Assembly (NCBI RefSeq): GCF_001295975.1
Contig: NZ_LJHU01000011.1
Location: forward strand, 1 to 64,000
Direction of reading: 5' to 3'
Origin: Brevundimonas sp. AAP58
GTDB lineage: Bacteria > Pseudomonadota > Alphaproteobacteria > Caulobacterales > Caulobacteraceae
DNA: 64,000 nucleotides
This document shows positions 15,080-25,140 of the stretch, in pieces. A program made the translations under genes and the position numbers. The notes beneath the pieces were generated by a model, which worked only from the letters and a program-made list of their open reading frames with translations, was not told the origin of the DNA and did not search any database. The stretch's first letter is position 1. Each line of letters starts with the position of its first letter.

Positions 15080-17770
15080 TTACCGATCCTTCTCGCGCGC
15101 CTCGCCGCCGCGAGAGACCAGCGCCGCCTGGGCCGCAGCCAGTCGCGCGATCGGCACACGGTAGGGTGAGCAGCTGACATAGGCGAGGCCCACCTGCTCG
15201 CAGAAGGCGATGGAGGCCGGGTCGCCGCCGTGCTCGCCGCAGATGCCCATCTTGATGTCGGGTCGAACGGCCCCGCCCCGCTCGGCGGCGATGCGGATCA
15301 GGTCGCCGACGCCCTCTTGATCCAACCGCACGAAGGGATCGGTCTCGAAGATGCCCTTGTCCATATAGGCCTGCAGGAACCGCCCGGAATCGTCCCGGCT
15401 GATGCCGAAAGTGGTCTGAGTCAGGTCGTTGGTGCCGAAGGAGAAGAACTCGGCGTGTTCGGCCAGGTCCCCGGCCCGCAGCGCAGCGCGGGGGAGTTCG
15501 ATCATGGTGCCGACCAGGTATTCCACGCTGTCGCCCGCCGCTTCGAACACCGACTTAGCCGTCCGGTCGGTCAGCTCGCGCAGGTACTTCATCTCGAGGC
15601 CGAGCGCGACCAGGGGGTGCATGATCTCCGGGATCGGCGCGGTGCCCGACGCCTGCTTGACCGCGATCGCGGCCTCCAGCACGGCGCGGACCTGCATCTC
15701 GTAGATTTCGGGATAGGCCACGCCCAGCCGGCAGCCACGATGGCCCAGCATGGGGTTGACCTCGTGCAGGTCGCGCGCCCGCTTCTTCAGCTTGGCGGCG
15801 TCCAGACCAGAAGACGCGGCGAGCGCGTCGATCTCGGCCTCGGTGTGCGGGATGAACTCGTGCAACGGCGGGTCCAGCAACCGCACCGTGACGGGCAGCC
15901 CGGCCATGATGGTGAACAGTTCGACGAAGTCCGCCTTCTGGAACGGCTCGATCTTGGCCAGGGCCGCGCGGCGACCCGCCTCGTCGTCGGCCAGGATCAT
16001 CTCGCGCACGGCGGCGATGCGCTCGTCGTCGAAGAACATGTGCTCGGTCCGACACAGGCCGATGCCCTCGGCGCCGAAGCCCCGTGCGGTCCGGGCGTCC
16101 AGCGGCGTCTCGGCATTGGCCCGCACTCGCAGACGGCGCACCCCGTCGGCCCAGGCCATCAGGGTCTGGAAGTCGCCGGTCAGCTCGGGCTCGATCATGG
16201 CGACCGCGCCGTCCAGCACCTCGCCCTTCGAGCCGTCGATGGTGATGACCTCTCCGGCCTTGAACACCCGACCGCGCGCGGTGAAGGTCCCGGCCTTCTC
16301 GTCGATGTGGATTTCGCCCGCGCCCGAGACGCAGGGCCGCCCCATGCCGCGCGCGACCACCGCCGCGTGGCTGGTCATGCCGCCGCGCGCCGTGACGATG
16401 CCTCGGGCCGCGTGCATGCCGTGGATGTCCTCGGGCGAGGTCTCCTCGCGCACCAGGATCACGGCGTCGCCCAGCTGGTTCAGGCGCTCGGCCTCGTCGG
16501 CGTCAAAGCAGATCTTGCCGGTCGCAGCTCCGGGCGAGGCGGGCAGACCCGTCGCCACCACGGTGCGCGCCGCCGACGGATCCAGCGTGGGGTGCAGCAA
16601 CTGGTCCAGCGCCGACGGTTCAACCCGACTGATCGCCTCTTTCTGGGTGATAACACCCTCAGCGGCGAGGTCGACCGCGATCTTCAGCGCGGACTTGGCG
16701 GTGCGCTTGCCGTTGCGGGTCTGGAGCATCCACAGCCGGCCCTGTTCGACCGTGAACTCGATGTCCTGCATGTCGCGGTAGTGGGTCTCCAGCTTGCCGA
16801 CCACCTCGACGAACTGGGCGAAGACCTCGGGCATCGCCTCTTCCATCGAGGGGGCCGTCTCGCCCATCTCCTCGCGCCCGGTCTTGGTCAGGGACTGGGG
16901 CGTGCGGATGCCCGCGACCACGTCCTCGCCCTGGGCGTTGATCAGGAACTCGCCGTACAGCCTGGCCTCGCCGGTCGACGGGTTCCGCGTGAAGGCCACG
17001 CCCGTGGCCGACGTCTCGCCCATGTTGCCGAAGACCATGGACTGGACGTTGACCGCCGTGCCCCAGCTTTCCGGGATGTCGTGCATCCGGCGATAGAACT
17101 TGGCCCGGTCGTTCATCCAGCTGGCGAACACGGCCGAGACCGCGCCCCACAACTGCTCGTGCGGGTCCTGCGGGAAGGGTGCGCCCAGCTCGCGCTCGAC
17201 CACGGCCTTGTATTCGACGACGACCTTTTCCCAGTCGGATGCCGACAGGTCGGTGTCGACGGTGACGCCCAGTCGGTCCTTGTGATCATCGAGGACCTCT
17301 TCGAAGTCGTCGTGGCTCATCCCGAGGACGACGCTCGAATACATGGTGATGAAGCGGCGATAGCTGTCGAAGGCGAAGCGGCGATCGCCGGACAGCGCCG
17401 CCAGCCCCTCGACCGTCTGGTCGTTGAGGCCCAGGTTCAGGACCGTGTCCATCATGCCCGGCATCGACGCCCGCGCGCCCGAGCGCACCGACACCAAGAG
17501 CGGATTGGCGGCGTCGCCGAAGGTCTTGCCGACCACGGTCTCGACCGCCTTCAGCCCTTCGGCGACCTGATCGCGCAGCCCGTCCGGATAGGTCTGGCCG
17601 TTGGAATAGTAGTGGACGCAGGCCTCGGTGGTGATGGTGAAACCCGGCGGCACCGGCAGGCCCAGCGAGGACATCTCCGCCAGATTGGCACCCTTGCCGC
17701 CCAGCAGGTTCTTCATCGACGCATCGCCGTCGGCGGAATCTCCACCGAAGCCGTACACCCACTTGGTCAT
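15080..17770 (-). CDS. ppdK: Pyruvate, phosphate dikinase
   Basis: An 896-aa protein, normal for bacterial PpdK. An N-terminal ATP-grasp domain (GGKGANLAEMSSLGLPVPPGF), a central phosphohistidine domain with GGMTSHAAVVARGMGRP (catalytic His468), and a C-terminal PEP-binding barrel with MLGHRGCRLG and GICGEHGGDP are present in order. It interconverts pyruvate + ATP + Pi and PEP + AMP + PPi, linking gluconeogenesis to the TCA cycle. It appears monocistronic. No PpdK regulatory kinase is adjacent. Confidence 0.95.
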   Translation of the reverse strand: MTKWVYGFGGDSADGDASMKNLLGGKGANLAEMSSLGLPVPPGFTITTEACVHYYSNGQTYPDGLRDQVAEGLKAVETVVGKTFGDAANPLLVSVRSGARASMPGMMDTVLNLGLNDQTVEGLAALSGDRRFAFDSYRRFITMYSSVVLGMSHDDFEEVLDDHKDRLGVTVDTDLSASDWEKVVVEYKAVVERELGAPFPQDPHEQLWGAVSAVFASWMNDRAKFYRRMHDIPESWGTAVNVQSMVFGNMGETSATGVAFTRNPSTGEARLYGEFLINAQGEDVVAGIRTPQSLTKTGREEMGETAPSMEEAMPEVFAQFVEVVGKLETHYRDMQDIEFTVEQGRLWMLQTRNGKRTAKSALKIAVDLAAEGVITQKEAISRVEPSALDQLLHPTLDPSAARTVVATGLPASPGAATGKICFDADEAERLNQLGDAVILVREETSPEDIHGMHAARGIVTARGGMTSHAAVVARGMGRPCVSGAGEIHIDEKAGTFTARGRVFKAGEVITIDGSKGEVLDGAVAMIEPELTGDFQTLMAWADGVRRLRVRANAETPLDARTARGFGAEGIGLCRTEHMFFDDERIAAVREMILADDEAGRRAALAKIEPFQKADFVELFTIMAGLPVTVRLLDPPLHEFIPHTEAEIDALAASSGLDAAKLKKRARDLHEVNPMLGHRGCRLGVAYPEIYEMQVRAVLEAAIAVKQASGTAPIPEIMHPLVALGLEMKYLRELTDRTAKSVFEAAGDSVEYLVGTMIELPRAALRAGDLAEHAEFFSFGTNDLTQTTFGISRDDSGRFLQAYMDKGIFETDPFVRLDQEGVGDLIRIAAERGGAVRPDIKMGICGEHGGDPASIAFCEQVGLAYVSCSPYRVPIARLAAAQAALVSRGGEAREKDR

Positions 17771-17854
17771 TCGTCAGCCCCTGAGGATCGGAATCGGCGG
17801 GTAGGCCCCGCTCGCAATCCGGCCCTGACTAACGTGCTGCGCGCGCGAAGGCGA

Positions 17855-17902
17855 GGCCGGGCTGTAACAAAGGGTGATCGCTGTCTTGGTTCCAGCCCGG
17901 CC
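17855..17902. repeat. 10-bp perfect inverted repeat downstream of the M1 fusion gene
   Basis: Arms GGCCGGGCTG (17855-17864) and CAGCCCGGCC (17893-17902) are separated by 28 nt in the 138-bp gap between ppdK and the ABC/M1 gene. It is placed to form a 3' structure on the M1 transcript. No T-run is seen, so a Rho-independent terminator is uncertain. Confidence 0.45.
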
Positions 17903-17908
17903 CGGGCG

Positions 17909-20900
17909 TCAATCGAACGCCCGCACATTGTCGTTGGAGTTCCGGTCGATCCACTTGTTGTAGGGATCGACGCCCGCGAACGCAGGTTTCTGGGCCGTGG
18001 TGAAGCGGAACGTCTGCACCCCGGTCCTGAGCGGCCGCCGTTCGAACAACAACACGTCGCGCGCATCGAAGGCCCGGTCGCCCGGCTCGGCGGCGAACAG
18101 GCCGATGTCGAAGGTCTCGTTCAGTGGTGCCTCGGTCTCCTCGCCCTGGCCGCTGGCATAGAGCTTCCGCGCCTCGACCGTCACCGTGACGTCCCAGCGG
18201 CCGTCCGAGCGGCGCGTCGCCGTCGTCTCATTGACCTTCACGTCATACAGCGTGATCCGCTCGAACAGGTCGGTGATCAGGGCCTGCTTGTCGGCCGGGG
18301 CCACCGCTCTCAGCGCCGCCACCAGATCCAGCGAGCGCGGATAGGGGGCGCCCTGGAAGGCGAATCGCTGGAGCAGGGTGCGCAGCGCCGCGTTGACCCG
18401 ATCCTCGCCGATCTGGTCGGCCAGTAGATACATGACCGATCCACCCTTCTGGTAGTGGATGTAGCCCTGGTTCTCGACGCGATAGAGCGGCAGTTCCTCC
18501 AGCCGCTCGGTGCCCCGGCTCCGCAGATAGTTGTCCAGCTCGAACTTCAGGAACCGGCGGATCTGATCTTCGCCATAGGTCTCCTTCATCACCATCAGGG
18601 CCGAGTATTGCGCCAGCGTCTCGGTCAGGGTCGTCGACCCTTGCTGGTCCGAGCTGACCACCTGGTGCGCCCACCACTGGTGCCCCAGCTCGTGAGCGGT
18701 GATGTAGGTGACGTAATCGATCTTCTCTGGATCGCGGAAGTCAGCGATGAAACCCAGTCCCTCGGAATAGGGAATGGTGTTGGCGAAGGCCTGGGCGAAC
18801 TGGGCATAGGCCGGGAACTCGATGATCCGCACCTGCCGGAACTGGTAGGGGCTGAAGTTGGCCTGGAAGTAGTCCAGCCCCGTCTTGAGCGACTGGAACA
18901 TCCGGTCGATGTTCCGCTCGTGCCCAGGGTGGTGATAGACGGCCAACTCGATGCCGTCGTGAACCTGGCGCGCGACTTCGTAGCGGGCGGACTGCACGGA
19001 CAGGAAGTTCAAAATCGGTGCCTCGGTAACGAACCGCGCCGTGCGCCGCCCGTTCCGGGTCACGTCAGAAACCTTGTAGCCCGGTGCGATTGGTGTCTGG
19101 TCGCCGACCGTCGTGATGGTGATGTCCGACGTCACCCAGTCCGCGCCGATGTAGTTCCGCGCCTGAGCCGAGGTGTCTTCCAGCCGCGCTTGACGCAACT
19201 CCGCCGGCAGGCCGTACTTCCGCCGCGTAGTCCGGTCTCTCAGCAGGCCCTGACGGCTCATGCCGATGATCGGCGCGAACTCGGAGTTCGACACGAAGGT
19301 GCCGTTGTCGACCAGCCGCGTGGTGTTGCCACGATGCTTGAAGCCGCGCTGTTCGAATACCGTCTCGAACCGGACCGTCCGCCGCTCGCCCGGTGCCATC
19401 GGCGTGGCGAAGCGGTAGATGCGATAGTCGAACTCCTCCCACTCTCGCGCAATGGTCGCGCCCTCGACCTCCATCCGGGTGACCTGCAGATCGGGCACCC
19501 AGCGGAGATGCATCTCGGTCAGAGGCGCGCCCGTCCGGTTCTCCACGACATAGGTGCCCTCCGTCACTAGACGCGGCGCATAGGGATCAAGATCCATGAC
19601 GTACGTCACGCTGACAGTGGATGGCTGGGGCGTGTCCTCGAACTGCAGCAGGGCCTTCTCATAGTCGGCCTGACGCTTCTCTTCCTGATCCGAGGTCACA
19701 TACTCGTTCAGGACATTGGTGTTGTAGAAGATGAAACCGCCCAGGCTGACGAAGGCCACCGCAGCGACAGCCATGATGGCCCCTGCCGGCCCGGCCAGGC
19801 GGCGCGGCAAACGACGCAGGCGCGGCAGGAGCCGCGTCTCAGTCCCCCGCCGCCACAGGGCGTAGGCGACGACCAGCAGGATGACAGCAAAAGCGCTCCA
19901 GTAGGCGTCGGTCCAGTTGGAGAACCCGCGGAAATCACCCTGCCCGTTCATGTCCGACAGGGGCACGCCGATGCCACCGCCGTAGCGATACAGCACATGC
20001 TCGAAGCCGAGATTCTGCAGCACGATGGTCGAGACCAGATAGACCACCATGATCGCCCAACCGACGAACTTGTTGGGCGACAGGGCCTGTACGAACATGG
20101 CCAGCACCGCGAGGAAGGCGAAGTTCAGCGTGCCGGGCAGCAGAAGCCAGAAGACGTACTTGTCGAGCTCATAGTCGACCCCGCCCTTGTAGGTCTGAAC
20201 CGCCACCCCCGTGAGGATGCCCACGAACAGGATAGAACCCAGGACCAGAACCAGAGCCAGCGTCTTGGGGACCAGGAAGGTCCAGTCCGGCGTCGGCGTG
20301 GCGTCGATGATCTCGTGCGTCTTGCGCTCGCGGTCGCGCCAGACCAGCTCGCCCGCGTAGTAGATGGCCACGATGATCGCCACCAGGCCAAACGCGCCTT
20401 GCAGCAGCTCGACCACCAGACGGGTGACCAGGAACACCGGCGCGCCATAGACCTCGCCGGCAAACAGCAGGCTGCCCACGCCCTGGAAGGCGCCGAGCAC
20501 AAGGAGCACCAGGAAGGCCGGGCTCTTGAAGATTAGACCCATCTCGAAGCCGGTGCGACGGCTTAGCTGGGCCCAGCCCGAGGCGAAGCCGTAGCTTGGG
20601 GCCGGCAGCGACCCGGCCGCCACCGGGGCGGCCGGTGCCTTTTCAGCCAGAGCCCGCAGCTTGTCCTGCTTGGACGCCTTGGCCCCGCGCGTCGCGGGCC
20701 GATAGAGGAAGTAGGCAGCGGCCAGGAAGAACACCCCCACGCCAGTCCAGATCAGGCGGTTATAGAGGAAGACCCCTTCCAGCGCCGGGTTCAGGGTGTT
20801 CCTCTCGACCGGCGTCCAGTAGCGCGTCACCAGCCCGTAAGCCGAGGCCCCGAACGGCTCGAGCCAGGCGAGGATGTCCTCGAACTCCGGCCGCGCCAGG

Positions 20901-21484
20901 GCGGACGTCAGGCTGATGTAGAGGATGAAGACCGCGACCACGCCGACGTAGGTCGCCATCATCGACCGCGTCACGGTCGCCAGCGCGAAGAACAGGGCCG
21001 AGGTCAGGAAGACGCCCGGCAGGCCCATGACGAAATAGGACCAGGCATAGTCGCCCGGTCGGAAGGCGCCGATCGTCTCCTGATCGACCCACGGCATGAA
21101 GGTGCCGAAGATGGTGCCGACCGTGACGCTGAGGAAGCACAGGGCGACCGCGGCGAACGCGCCGACGAAGCGACCGTACAGATAATCGAACTTGGTCGCC
21201 TGGCTGGCCTGGATCATCGGCCCGAAGCCGGTGGTGGCGTCTCGCGCCACGACGTTGGCCACGATGGCCGTGGTCGCCAGCATGAACAGAATGGCGAAGA
21301 CGGTGTTGGCCTGAGCCAGGGCATAGGGCGCGTTAACGTTCACATTGCCCCCGCCCCCGATCGAGATGTTGTCGGACGCGGCGACCAGCCCAAAGCTCAT
21401 CAGGGCGAACAGGATGCCGATGACCCAGAACGCCGGCTGGCGCAGCTGGTAGCGGAATTCGAAGGCGGCGATCTTCCCGAACAT
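17909..21484 (-). CDS. ABC-2 permease fused to M1-family aminopeptidase
   Basis: A 1191-aa protein. The N-terminal half (about residues 1-600) has a dozen hydrophobic segments in two ABC-2-type permease blocks (FEFRYQLRQPAFWVIG at the start; FEMGLIFKSPAFLVLLVLG for the second). After the last helix at about residue 580, a periplasmic M1 domain carries HELGHQWW (residues 931-938) and the third zinc ligand Glu in TLTETLAQYSAL about 20 residues on. The zinc site looks intact. It is encoded 3 bp after its ATPase gene. The substrate is unknown; peptide release coupled to transport is a reasonable guess. Confidence 0.88.
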   Translation of the reverse strand: MFGKIAAFEFRYQLRQPAFWVIGILFALMSFGLVAASDNISIGGGGNVNVNAPYALAQANTVFAILFMLATTAIVANVVARDATTGFGPMIQASQATKFDYLYGRFVGAFAAVALCFLSVTVGTIFGTFMPWVDQETIGAFRPGDYAWSYFVMGLPGVFLTSALFFALATVTRSMMATYVGVVAVFILYISLTSALARPEFEDILAWLEPFGASAYGLVTRYWTPVERNTLNPALEGVFLYNRLIWTGVGVFFLAAAYFLYRPATRGAKASKQDKLRALAEKAPAAPVAAGSLPAPSYGFASGWAQLSRRTGFEMGLIFKSPAFLVLLVLGAFQGVGSLLFAGEVYGAPVFLVTRLVVELLQGAFGLVAIIVAIYYAGELVWRDRERKTHEIIDATPTPDWTFLVPKTLALVLVLGSILFVGILTGVAVQTYKGGVDYELDKYVFWLLLPGTLNFAFLAVLAMFVQALSPNKFVGWAIMVVYLVSTIVLQNLGFEHVLYRYGGGIGVPLSDMNGQGDFRGFSNWTDAYWSAFAVILLVVAYALWRRGTETRLLPRLRRLPRRLAGPAGAIMAVAAVAFVSLGGFIFYNTNVLNEYVTSDQEEKRQADYEKALLQFEDTPQPSTVSVTYVMDLDPYAPRLVTEGTYVVENRTGAPLTEMHLRWVPDLQVTRMEVEGATIAREWEEFDYRIYRFATPMAPGERRTVRFETVFEQRGFKHRGNTTRLVDNGTFVSNSEFAPIIGMSRQGLLRDRTTRRKYGLPAELRQARLEDTSAQARNYIGADWVTSDITITTVGDQTPIAPGYKVSDVTRNGRRTARFVTEAPILNFLSVQSARYEVARQVHDGIELAVYHHPGHERNIDRMFQSLKTGLDYFQANFSPYQFRQVRIIEFPAYAQFAQAFANTIPYSEGLGFIADFRDPEKIDYVTYITAHELGHQWWAHQVVSSDQQGSTTLTETLAQYSALMVMKETYGEDQIRRFLKFELDNYLRSRGTERLEELPLYRVENQGYIHYQKGGSVMYLLADQIGEDRVNAALRTLLQRFAFQGAPYPRSLDLVAALRAVAPADKQALITDLFERITLYDVKVNETTATRRSDGRWDVTVTVEARKLYASGQGEETEAPLNETFDIGLFAAEPGDRAFDARDVLLFERRPLRTGVQTFRFTTAQKPAFAGVDPYNKWIDRNSNDNVRAFD

Positions 21485-21487
21485 GGC

Positions 21488-22369
21488 TCAGGCCGCCGCT
21501 TTCCGGGACGCCGACAGGGTCGAGAAATAGACGTCCTCCAGCCCGCCAGGCACGGGTTCGAACCCTTCTCCCGGACGACGATCGGACAAGACGTGGATCA
21601 CGGTGCGTCCCGCGAACAGGCGCGTGGAGATGACCTCGTGCTTGGCGCGGTGGTCCTCCAGCGCTTCCTTGTCGATGGTCTTCTTCCAGACCCGGCCGTT
21701 CAGCCGCTCCATCAGCTCGGCGGGCGCGCCCTCCAGCTGGATCTTTCCCCCCGCCAGCACCGCCATTTTCGGGCACAGGTCGGCCACGTCCTCGACGATG
21801 TGGGTCGACAGGATGATGACGACGTTGTCAGCGATCTCGGCCAGCAGGTTCAGGAAGCGGTTGCGCTCCTCGGGGTCCAGACCGGCGGTCGGTTCATCGA
21901 CGATGATCAGCTTGGGATTGCCGATCAGCGCCTGGGCGATGCCGAAGCGCTGACGCATGCCGCCCGAGAAGCCGGCCAGGGCCTTCTTCCGCACCGACCA
22001 GAGGTTGGTCTGGTTCAGCAGGGTCTCGACCGTTTCCTTGCGCTCCTTGCCGCCCGCGATGCCCTTCAGCACGGCCATGTGATCCAGCATGTCGTAGGCC
22101 GAAACGCGCGGATAGACACCGAAGTCCTGGGGCAGATAGCCGAGCGTGCGTCGCAGCTTGTCCGGCTCGGCGATGGCGTCGATGCCGTCGAAGTCGATGG
22201 AGCCCGAAGTGGGCGTCTGCAGCGTCGCGATCGACCGCATCAGCGTCGACTTGCCCGCCCCGTTCGGCCCCAGCAGACCGAACATCCCGGTGGGAACGGT
22301 CAGCGTCACGTCATCGAGCGCGCGCGTGCCATTGCCGTAGACGTGGACGAGATTCTTCACCGACAGCAT
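21488..22369 (-). CDS. ABC transporter ATP-binding protein (partner of the M1 fusion)
   Basis: A 293-aa ATPase. Walker A is GPNGAGKST, the signature is FSGGMRQR, Walker B is LIIVDEPTAGLD, and the H-loop lies in ILSTHIVEDV. The C-terminal ~80 residues are an extra domain often found with ABC-2 permeases. The start MLSVKNLVHVYG at 22369 was chosen because AGCAGGGGA lies 7 nt upstream; an in-frame upstream ATG at 22405 exists. Operonic with the permease/M1 fusion, so the pair forms a complete exporter. Confidence 0.9.
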   Translation of the reverse strand: MLSVKNLVHVYGNGTRALDDVTLTVPTGMFGLLGPNGAGKSTLMRSIATLQTPTSGSIDFDGIDAIAEPDKLRRTLGYLPQDFGVYPRVSAYDMLDHMAVLKGIAGGKERKETVETLLNQTNLWSVRKKALAGFSGGMRQRFGIAQALIGNPKLIIVDEPTAGLDPEERNRFLNLLAEIADNVVIILSTHIVEDVADLCPKMAVLAGGKIQLEGAPAELMERLNGRVWKKTIDKEALEDHRAKHEVISTRLFAGRTVIHVLSDRRPGEGFEPVPGGLEDVYFSTLSASRKAAA

Positions 22370-22436
22370 TTCGTAGTCCCCTGCTAGGTCAAGGAGACTT
22401 GTCACGTCGGGCCGGGGGCCGCAAGTTACGAATGCG

Positions 22437-22826
22437 TCAGGAAATGGGCGCGCGGCTCAGTCGGTAGCGTCCGGAGGCCTCTTCAAAGGCGTCCACGCCT
22501 GTTCGGCGGAAGGTCATGACGACCGCGCCGTCCCCGCCCAGAAGCTCGAAACCGCTCGTCGTCGCGCGCCAGGACTTCGCCGCCGCGATCGCCGGAATGG
22601 TGCACCGCTCCGCGAGCACCGGTCGCACGCCATCAATGATCAAGTTGGCCAAGGACAGCTGACAGCGCGCGTCTCCGCCCGCCTCTGACAGTGCCCAGTA
22701 TCCCGCCACCTGGTCCACAGGGAGGGCCTGCCCCTGTAGTTCGGACGCGGCGGACGGCGGCGTGCAGGCGGTCAAGACCAAGGCTCCGGCGAGCATGGCG
22801 GCAAGCTTGGCTCGTGCATCAGTCAT
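22437..22826 (-). CDS. AprI/Inh-like protease inhibitor lipoprotein
   Basis: A 129-aa lipoprotein. The signal and lipobox are LAGALVLTACTPP (Cys about residue 21). The mature part follows the AprI/Inh pattern: VAGYWALSEAGGDARCQLSL, a second Cys in ERCTIPAI, a W in KSWRATTSGFELLG and the C-terminal FEEASGRYRLSR. Family members are periplasmic beta-barrel inhibitors of serralysin-type metalloproteases. No serralysin is encoded nearby, so the target is unknown or the fold has another role. Confidence 0.72.
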   Translation of the reverse strand: MTDARAKLAAMLAGALVLTACTPPSAASELQGQALPVDQVAGYWALSEAGGDARCQLSLANLIIDGVRPVLAERCTIPAIAAAKSWRATTSGFELLGGDGAVVMTFRRTGVDAFEEASGRYRLSRAPIS

Positions 22827-22850
22827 GGGCTCCTCACGCTCGCACCTTCC

Positions 22851-22864
22851 GCCGCGATCGCGGC
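22851..22864. repeat. 14-bp perfect palindrome between glcB and the Inh-like gene
   Basis: GCCGCGATCGCGGC lies in the 50-bp gap after the glcB stop and before the Inh-like start. It could be an operator or just a high-GC chance palindrome. Confidence 0.3.
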
Positions 22865-22876
22865 GAGGACAAGGCG

Positions 22877-24979
22877 TCAGCCCTTCACCCGCAGCCGGAA
22901 CGCATGCAGCAGCGGCTCGGTGTAGCCGTTCGGCTGGTGCACGCCCTCGAACACCAGAGCCCGCGCCGCCTGATAGGCGAGCGATGCCTCCGGATCGGTC
23001 GCCATCGGCCGATACAGAGGATCGCCCGCGTTCTGCGCATCCACCTTGGCCGCCATGCGCAGGAACGCCGCCTCCACCTGCTCGGCCGTGCATACCCCGT
23101 GCAGCAGCCAGTTGGCGATGTGCTGGGACGAGATCCTCAGCGTCGCCCGATCCTCCATCAGGCCGATGTCATGGATGTCGGGCACCTTCGAACACCCAAC
23201 CCCCTGGTCGATCCAGCGCACGACATAGCCCAGGATGCCCTGGGCGTTGTTGTCGAGTTCGTCGGCCACCTCCTGCTCGGACCAGTTCGCCCCCTGCGCC
23301 AGCGGCGGCGTCAGGAGGTCCTCCAGGCCCGGCGTCGGCCGCTGGACGACCTCCTTCTGCACGGCGAAGACGTCGACCGCATGATAGTGCATGGCATGCA
23401 GGGTCGCCGCCGTCGGGCTGGGCGTCCAGGCGGTGTTGGCCCCGGTCTTCGGGTGGCCGATCTTCTGCTCCAGCATGTCGGCCATGCGGTCCGGTGCCGC
23501 CCACATGCCCTTGCCGATCTGGGCACGCCCCGACAGGCCGCACGCGAGGCCGATGGCGACGTTTCTCGCTTCATAGGCTGCGATCCACCTGGACGACTTT
23601 ATGTCAGCTTTCCTCAACACCGGCCCGGCCCGCATCGCCGTGTGGATCTCGTCCCCGGTGCGGTCGAGGAAGCCCGTATTGATGAAGACGATCCGGTCCT
23701 TCACCGCGTGGATGCAGGCCGCCAGGTTGGCCGACGTGCGCCGCTCCTCGTCCATCACCCCGACCTTGATCGTGTGCCGCTCCAGCGCCAGCAGGTCCTC
23801 GACCGCGTCGAACAGCCGGTTGGTGAAGCCGGCTTCCTCCGGCCCGTGCATCTTAGGCTTGACGATGTAGATCGACCCCGCCGTCGAGTTCCGGAACCGG
23901 CCAAGCCCCTTCAGATCATACAGCCCGATCAGCGACGTCACGATCGCATCGAGAATACCCTCAAACGCCTCCAACCCATCCGGTAGCCGGATCGCCGGAT
24001 TGGTCATCAGATGGCCGACGTTGCGCACGAACAGCAGCGACCGGCCCTTCAGCGTCCGGGTCGATCCATCGTCGGCGGTATAGGTCTTGTCGACCTCCAG
24101 CCTCCGCTCCAACGTCCCCCCGCCCTTCTGGAAGCTGGCGCTCAGGTCGCCCCGCATAAGGCCCAGCCAGTTGCGATAGGCGGCGGTCTTGTCCGCCGCG
24201 TCCACGGCCGCGACCGAATCCTCCAGGTCGCAGATGGTCGACAGCGCCGATTCCAGGATCACATCGGCGATTCCCGCCGGATCGGTCGCGCCAACCGGAT
24301 GGTCCCGGTCAAACACCACCTCGATGTGCAGACCGTTGTGGCGATAGAGCACGCCCTTCGGGGTCCGGCCGACGACCTGACCTGGATCGCGCAACGTGAT
24401 CTTGAGCGGCGATGGATCGGCGAGGGTGGCCCATGAACCACTCGCCAGCGGTACGGCCTCGTCCAAGAACGCCTTGGCCCGCGCCACCACCCGCGCGCCT
24501 CGCTCCGCGTCATACCCACCCGGAGGCGGCAGATCGCCCAACGCATCGGTGCCATAGAGCGCGTCATACAGGCTTCCCCACCGCGCGTTCGCCGCATTCA
24601 GCAGGAACCGCGCGTTCAGGATCGGCACCACAAGCTGCGGCCCCGCCAGCCTGGCCAGCTCGTCGTCCACCCGCTCGGTCCCGACCTGGAACGGTGCCGG
24701 CTCGGACACGAGGTAGCCGATGTCGCGAAGGAAGCTCTCCGTTACCGCCGCGTCATGCGGTTGGCCCCTGCGCGCCGCATGCCAGGCGTCGATCCGCGCC
24801 TGCAGGTCGTCCCGCCGCGCCAGCAGGGTACGGTTCTCCGGCGTGAACCGGGTGAAAATGTCGGCCACGCCCGCCCAGAAGCCATCCGCCTCGATGCCCA
24901 GCCCCGGCAGCACCTCCGCCTCGATGAACGTCGCCAGCTCCTCGGCGACCGACAGGCCGGCGCGGTCGATATGGGTCAT
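22877..24979 (-). CDS. glcB: Malate synthase G
   Basis: A 700-aa protein, within the usual malate synthase G size. Diagnostic segments are [62 protein letters not shown] and [17 protein letters not shown]. It condenses acetyl-CoA with glyoxylate to malate. The start MTHIDRAG at 24979 has GGAGATCC upstream; an in-frame ATG 18 codons earlier lacks conserved sequence. Isocitrate lyase is not adjacent. It is divergent from the carboxylesterase gene. Confidence 0.95.
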   Translation of the reverse strand: MTHIDRAGLSVAEELATFIEAEVLPGLGIEADGFWAGVADIFTRFTPENRTLLARRDDLQARIDAWHAARRGQPHDAAVTESFLRDIGYLVSEPAPFQVGTERVDDELARLAGPQLVVPILNARFLLNAANARWGSLYDALYGTDALGDLPPPGGYDAERGARVVARAKAFLDEAVPLASGSWATLADPSPLKITLRDPGQVVGRTPKGVLYRHNGLHIEVVFDRDHPVGATDPAGIADVILESALSTICDLEDSVAAVDAADKTAAYRNWLGLMRGDLSASFQKGGGTLERRLEVDKTYTADDGSTRTLKGRSLLFVRNVGHLMTNPAIRLPDGLEAFEGILDAIVTSLIGLYDLKGLGRFRNSTAGSIYIVKPKMHGPEEAGFTNRLFDAVEDLLALERHTIKVGVMDEERRTSANLAACIHAVKDRIVFINTGFLDRTGDEIHTAMRAGPVLRKADIKSSRWIAAYEARNVAIGLACGLSGRAQIGKGMWAAPDRMADMLEQKIGHPKTGANTAWTPSPTAATLHAMHYHAVDVFAVQKEVVQRPTPGLEDLLTPPLAQGANWSEQEVADELDNNAQGILGYVVRWIDQGVGCSKVPDIHDIGLMEDRATLRISSQHIANWLLHGVCTAEQVEAAFLRMAAKVDAQNAGDPLYRPMATDPEASLAYQAARALVFEGVHQPNGYTEPLLHAFRLRVKG

Positions 24980-25140
24980 GCGGATCTCCGTCGAACCGGA
25001 CTGGGGAGGCGGCTCGTAACAATGCGTGATCACACTAGAGCGGGCCGGGCGACGCGGTGCAAGTCATCCCAGCTCTGACACCGGTGACAGCGCCGCAGCC
25101 GGCACCTACCATCCCAGCTCAGGAGTGCGTGGAGGGTAAG

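Noticed and set aside
14925-15164. 79-codon plus-strand frame between the outer-membrane protein gene and ppdK
   Set aside because: Antisense overlap with the ppdK 3' end and no coding signature.
15230-18427. A 1065-codon plus-strand open frame opposite ppdK
   Set aside because: Low-complexity, Gly/Arg/Asp/His-rich translation without domains; antisense frames stay open because of high GC. PpdK on the other strand is unambiguous.
25033-25140. Upstream in-frame start for the carboxylesterase at 25057
   Set aside because: The extra 28 residues have no signal-peptide character, whereas MQVKRRTVMAG at 25141 gives a proper export signal with an RBS.
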